Under the pieces are notes generated by a model. That model did no database searches, was not told where the DNA came from, and worked only from the letters and a program-made list of their open reading frames with translations. Positions 32,364 through 34,074 of a stretch of 34,074 nucleotides of DNA are shown piece after piece. Made by a program: the position numbers and the translations under genes. How positions within the stretch are numbered: position 1 is the stretch's first letter; each line of letters begins with the position of its first letter. The DNA is from Muribaculaceae bacterium (GTDB lineage: Bacteria > Bacteroidota > Bacteroidia > Bacteroidales > Muribaculaceae). The stretch is from assembly GCA_017962765.1 (NCBI GenBank), contig JAGCUP010000031.1:1-34074 (forward strand), written 5' to 3'.

Positions 32364-33704
32364 TTATTTGTTGCGCTTGGTGGGGTAGTCCACGTTGTCG
32401 TTATCGGTCGAGTTCTTGTTCACGCGCTTGAACGTGCTCTTCGAGTTCTTCGTCTTGGAGTAGGGGGCTTCGGGCGAAGGCTTGGCGGGAGTCGTGGTCT
32501 TAGAGCCCTCGTCGGTTTGTTGTGGGTTCTGCGTGCCCGGACTTTGTGCTTGCTGGTCCTGCTTCTGATCCTGCTCTTGCTCCGTTTGCTCGTTGCTGTG
32601 CTGGCGTGCTATTTCGCGTTCGCGCTCAAGTTCTTCCTTGCGCTCTTTTTCGGCCTGTTTGCGTTCGCGCTCGGCTTGCTTTTCAGCCTCCTTACGCTCC
32701 TTCTCGGCCTGTTTGCGTTCGCGCTCGGCCTGTTCGTGAGCACGTTTTTCGGCCTCTTTACGCTCCTTTTCGGCGCGTTTTTCGGCTTCCTTACGCTCTT
32801 TTTCGGCACGTTTTTCGGCTTCTTTTCGTTCCTTCTCGGCCTTTTCGCGTTGTTTCTTGCTGGTGGCTGGCACCTCGCGCTGTTCCACTTTCTTGGGCTT
32901 GGGTGGCGGTGGTGGCACGGTCTCTTGTCGTCCTCCGCGACGTCGCTTGTTGTTCTTCTTTCCGCTGATGAGGATGTTGTTCACGTCGCAGCCCTTGTTG
33001 AAACGGCTCAAGTCGACCATGGTGTCGATGCCCTTGATGCGTCCGCGGTCGGTAAACTGCCACAGAATCCATTTTGCTCCATAGTTAAGGCGCGGCTCGC
33101 TCTGGGCGTAACGTGCGATGAACAGCGGATAGTCGGCAAAGGTGGCGCCAAGGTAAGAGTTGAAGAATGAACTGCTGGCATATATCATAGGGCGGCAGCC
33201 GTAATGTGCCTCAAGCATGTCGGCAAACACCTTGACGCTGTCGCGCAGTTGCTGCGCCGACCATCCCTTGCAGGTTTCCACGTCGATGAGCGGCAATAGA
33301 TCCTGCTCCTCGACTTTCACCACGCGAGTGAAGTTGTCAAACTGCGACTTCAGTGACGAAGTGGTGCGGAAGAAGTGGTAAGCGCCCACCTTCACGCCTT
33401 GTGCGCGCGCATGTTCGATGTTGCGACGGTAGTGGCGCGATACGTGAGTGGCGCCTTCGGTGGCTTTGATATAGACAAATTGTATGTTTTTGTCCTTGGC
33501 GGTCGAGGTCCAGTCGATGTCGTGCTGATAGCTCGACACGTCGATGCCGTCATAGACGAGCACCTCGGCGTTGCTGTAGTTTTCGTCGCCCACGACAGTG
33601 ACTTCCTGCCCCGGGACGTTGTCGGCGGCACGTGCCGTGAAGGCCGCGAAAGCTGCCAGCGCCGCGAGCATTAGAGTGATGTAATATCGAAATAAGGTGT
33701 TCAT
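32364..33704 (-). CDS. GH25 muramidase with long charged coiled-coil tail
   Basis: The 446-residue protein has a signal peptide (NTLFRYYITLMLAALAAFAAFTARA), a GH25 domain at about residues 50-245 (VYDGIDVSSYQHDIDW, FVYIKATEGATHVSRHY, LLPLIDVETCKGW, WILWQFTDRGRIKGIDTMVDL) and a tail from about 250. The tail begins with lysine/arginine and proline stretches and then carries 11-residue repeats of the KEAEKRAEKER type (about residues 285-365), which should form a long charged helix, followed by a Gln/Thr/Ser-rich end. The enzyme cleaves peptidoglycan; the tail may anchor it or space it from the wall. An ATG at 33725 overlaps the promoter at 33723, so 33704 is used. Confidence 0.9.
   Translation of the reverse strand: MNTLFRYYITLMLAALAAFAAFTARAADNVPGQEVTVVGDENYSNAEVLVYDGIDVSSYQHDIDWTSTAKDKNIQFVYIKATEGATHVSRHYRRNIEHARAQGVKVGAYHFFRTTSSLKSQFDNFTRVVKVEEQDLLPLIDVETCKGWSAQQLRDSVKVFADMLEAHYGCRPMIYASSSFFNSYLGATFADYPLFIARYAQSEPRLNYGAKWILWQFTDRGRIKGIDTMVDLSRFNKGCDVNNILISGKKNNKRRRGGRQETVPPPPPKPKKVEQREVPATSKKQREKAEKERKEAEKRAEKERKEAEKRAEKERKEAEKRAHEQAERERKQAEKERKEAEKQAERERKQAEKERKEELEREREIARQHSNEQTEQEQDQKQDQQAQSPGTQNPQQTDEGSKTTTPAKPSPEAPYSKTKNSKSTFKRVNKNSTDNDNVDYPTKRNK
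32640..32850. repeat. Imperfect tandem repeat coding the coiled-coil tail
   Basis: Short repeats of about 33 bases encode KEAEKRAEKER-type units. Near-identical neighbours suggest slippage or unequal exchange, so repeat number may vary between strains. Confidence 0.75.
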
Positions 33705-33722
33705 GACTTGCTTGTGAGCCTG

Positions 33723-33754
33723 CAAAGATAACTATTTACTTTTAAATAGCCAAA
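33723..33754 (-). promoter_or_regulatory. Promoter of the two GH25 genes
   Basis: Minus-strand TATCTTTG (33723-33730) and TTTG (33751-33754) with 20 bases between them, 18 bases before the start codon at 33704. Confidence 0.78.
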
Positions 33755-33794
33755 AGACCGAAAAGTTACAATTGCGCCAAAAAACGGCAAAAAG

Positions 33795-33826
33795 TTTGTG
33801 TTTTTGGCATTTTTGGACTAATTTTG
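33795..33826 (+). promoter_or_regulatory. Promoter of the L,D-transpeptidase-like gene
   Basis: TTTG (33795-33798) and TAATTTTG (33819-33826) are 20 bases apart, 31 bases before the ATG at 33858. It is divergent from the GH25 promoter, whose -33 element ends 40 bases away. Confidence 0.78.
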
Positions 33827-33857
33827 CCCATATTTATTGACATTTTTTATTTTTGTT

Positions 33858-34074
33858 ATGAATAAATTAAGATTATTTTTATTGTTCTTGCTCGTGCCGT
33901 GCCTTGCGATGGCCACCCCGGGTGAGAGTAAAGCACAAGGGAATTTCATCGTTGTGTCGAAAAAGGGACTTGAACTGCGTGTCTATTGTCCCAATGGTGG
34001 CGATACCACGCTGCTGGTACGTTTCCCCGCCTGTATGGGGAAGAACTTGGGCGACAAGCAGCGCAAGGGCGACC
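33858..34074 (+). CDS. L,D-transpeptidase (YkuD)-like exported protein, N-terminal part cut by window edge
   Basis: The 72 codons present encode a signal peptide (NKLRLFLLFLLVPCLAMA) and then NFIVVSKKGLELRVYCPNGG, LLVRFPACMGKNLGDKQRKGD. The strand order IVVSKKxxxLxVY, followed by FPACMGKNxGDKxxxGD, is the opening of YkuD-type L,D-transpeptidases, which make or exchange meso-DAP crosslinks in peptidoglycan or attach proteins to it. The catalytic cysteine region lies beyond the window and cannot be checked. The gene is divergent from the GH25 pair, which may place wall synthesis and cutting under shared control. Confidence 0.7.
   Translation, partial: MNKLRLFLLFLLVPCLAMATPGESKAQGNFIVVSKKGLELRVYCPNGGDTTLLVRFPACMGKNLGDKQRKGD

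Noticed and set aside
32517..33170. Plus-strand frame that looks like a very hydrophobic multi-helix protein
   Set aside because: It is the antisense reading of the Lys/Glu coiled-coil repeats of the GH25 gene, which yields Leu/Phe-rich sequence by base complement.

Overview
The window looks like a chromosomal segment of a gut-type Bacteroidales bacterium, most likely near Muribaculaceae or Prevotellaceae. The evidence is the gene families (DUF5009, DUF1343, DUF4922, golvesin-type amidase, BspA-like leucine-rich repeats ending in dockerin modules, a Bacteroidetes-type small HTH protein), the absence of clear Shine-Dalgarno sites, and repeated promoters of the Bacteroidetes form TTG-N19..21-TAnnTTTG. 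No tRNA, rRNA, CRISPR array, transposase or integrase was seen.

Left part (1-14.4 kb, minus strand): a long, tightly packed run of eight genes behind one good promoter at about 14.4 kb. In transcription order they are an exported golvesin/amidase-type protein, a two-part glycosyltransferase, a DUF4922 GalT/HIT-like nucleotidyltransferase, a SpoIID/LytB-domain protein without signal peptide, an AmpG-like muropeptide permease, an exported DUF1343 (NamZ/GH171) exo-N-acetylmuramidase, a flavin/iron-sulfur D-lactate-dehydrogenase-like enzyme, and a DUF5009 membrane protein resembling the MurNAc transporter MurT of Tannerella. The start of a BspA-like protein follows at the edge. A single BadF/BadG-type sugar kinase lies just upstream with its own promoter.

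Middle part (15.6-26 kb, plus strand): an L-cysteine desulfidase/serine dehydratase-type enzyme, a large BspA-like LRR-dockerin protein, then a probable operon of DUF4332, a GDSL lipoprotein, a second BadF-type kinase (MurK-like) and MurQ. A second LRR-dockerin protein and ribD follow. The two halves together form a plausible peptidoglycan salvage route: outer muramidases and amidases cut the wall, AmpG and the MurT-like protein import fragments and MurNAc, the kinase makes MurNAc-6-P, MurQ splits it into GlcNAc-6-P and D-lactate, and the flavin/Fe-S enzyme can oxidise the D-lactate.

Right part (26-34 kb): more accessory in character and visibly AT-richer between about 26 and 31.5 kb. It holds a minus-strand pair (small cysteine-rich exported protein plus small HTH protein), a nested inverted-repeat element, a four-gene plus-strand operon of exported proteins ending in a secreted DnaJ-zinc-finger-like protein, and a two-gene minus-strand PIN-domain module whose promoter overlaps a palindrome. 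The window ends with two GH25 muramidases on the minus strand and a divergent L,D-transpeptidase on the plus strand, so the cell-wall theme returns.

The most promising candidates for something undescribed are the PIN module with its 258-residue partner, the four-gene exported operon, the nested inverted-repeat element, and the Sel1-repeat insertion inside the MurT-like membrane protein. All functions are inferred from reading the sequence; no database search was run.
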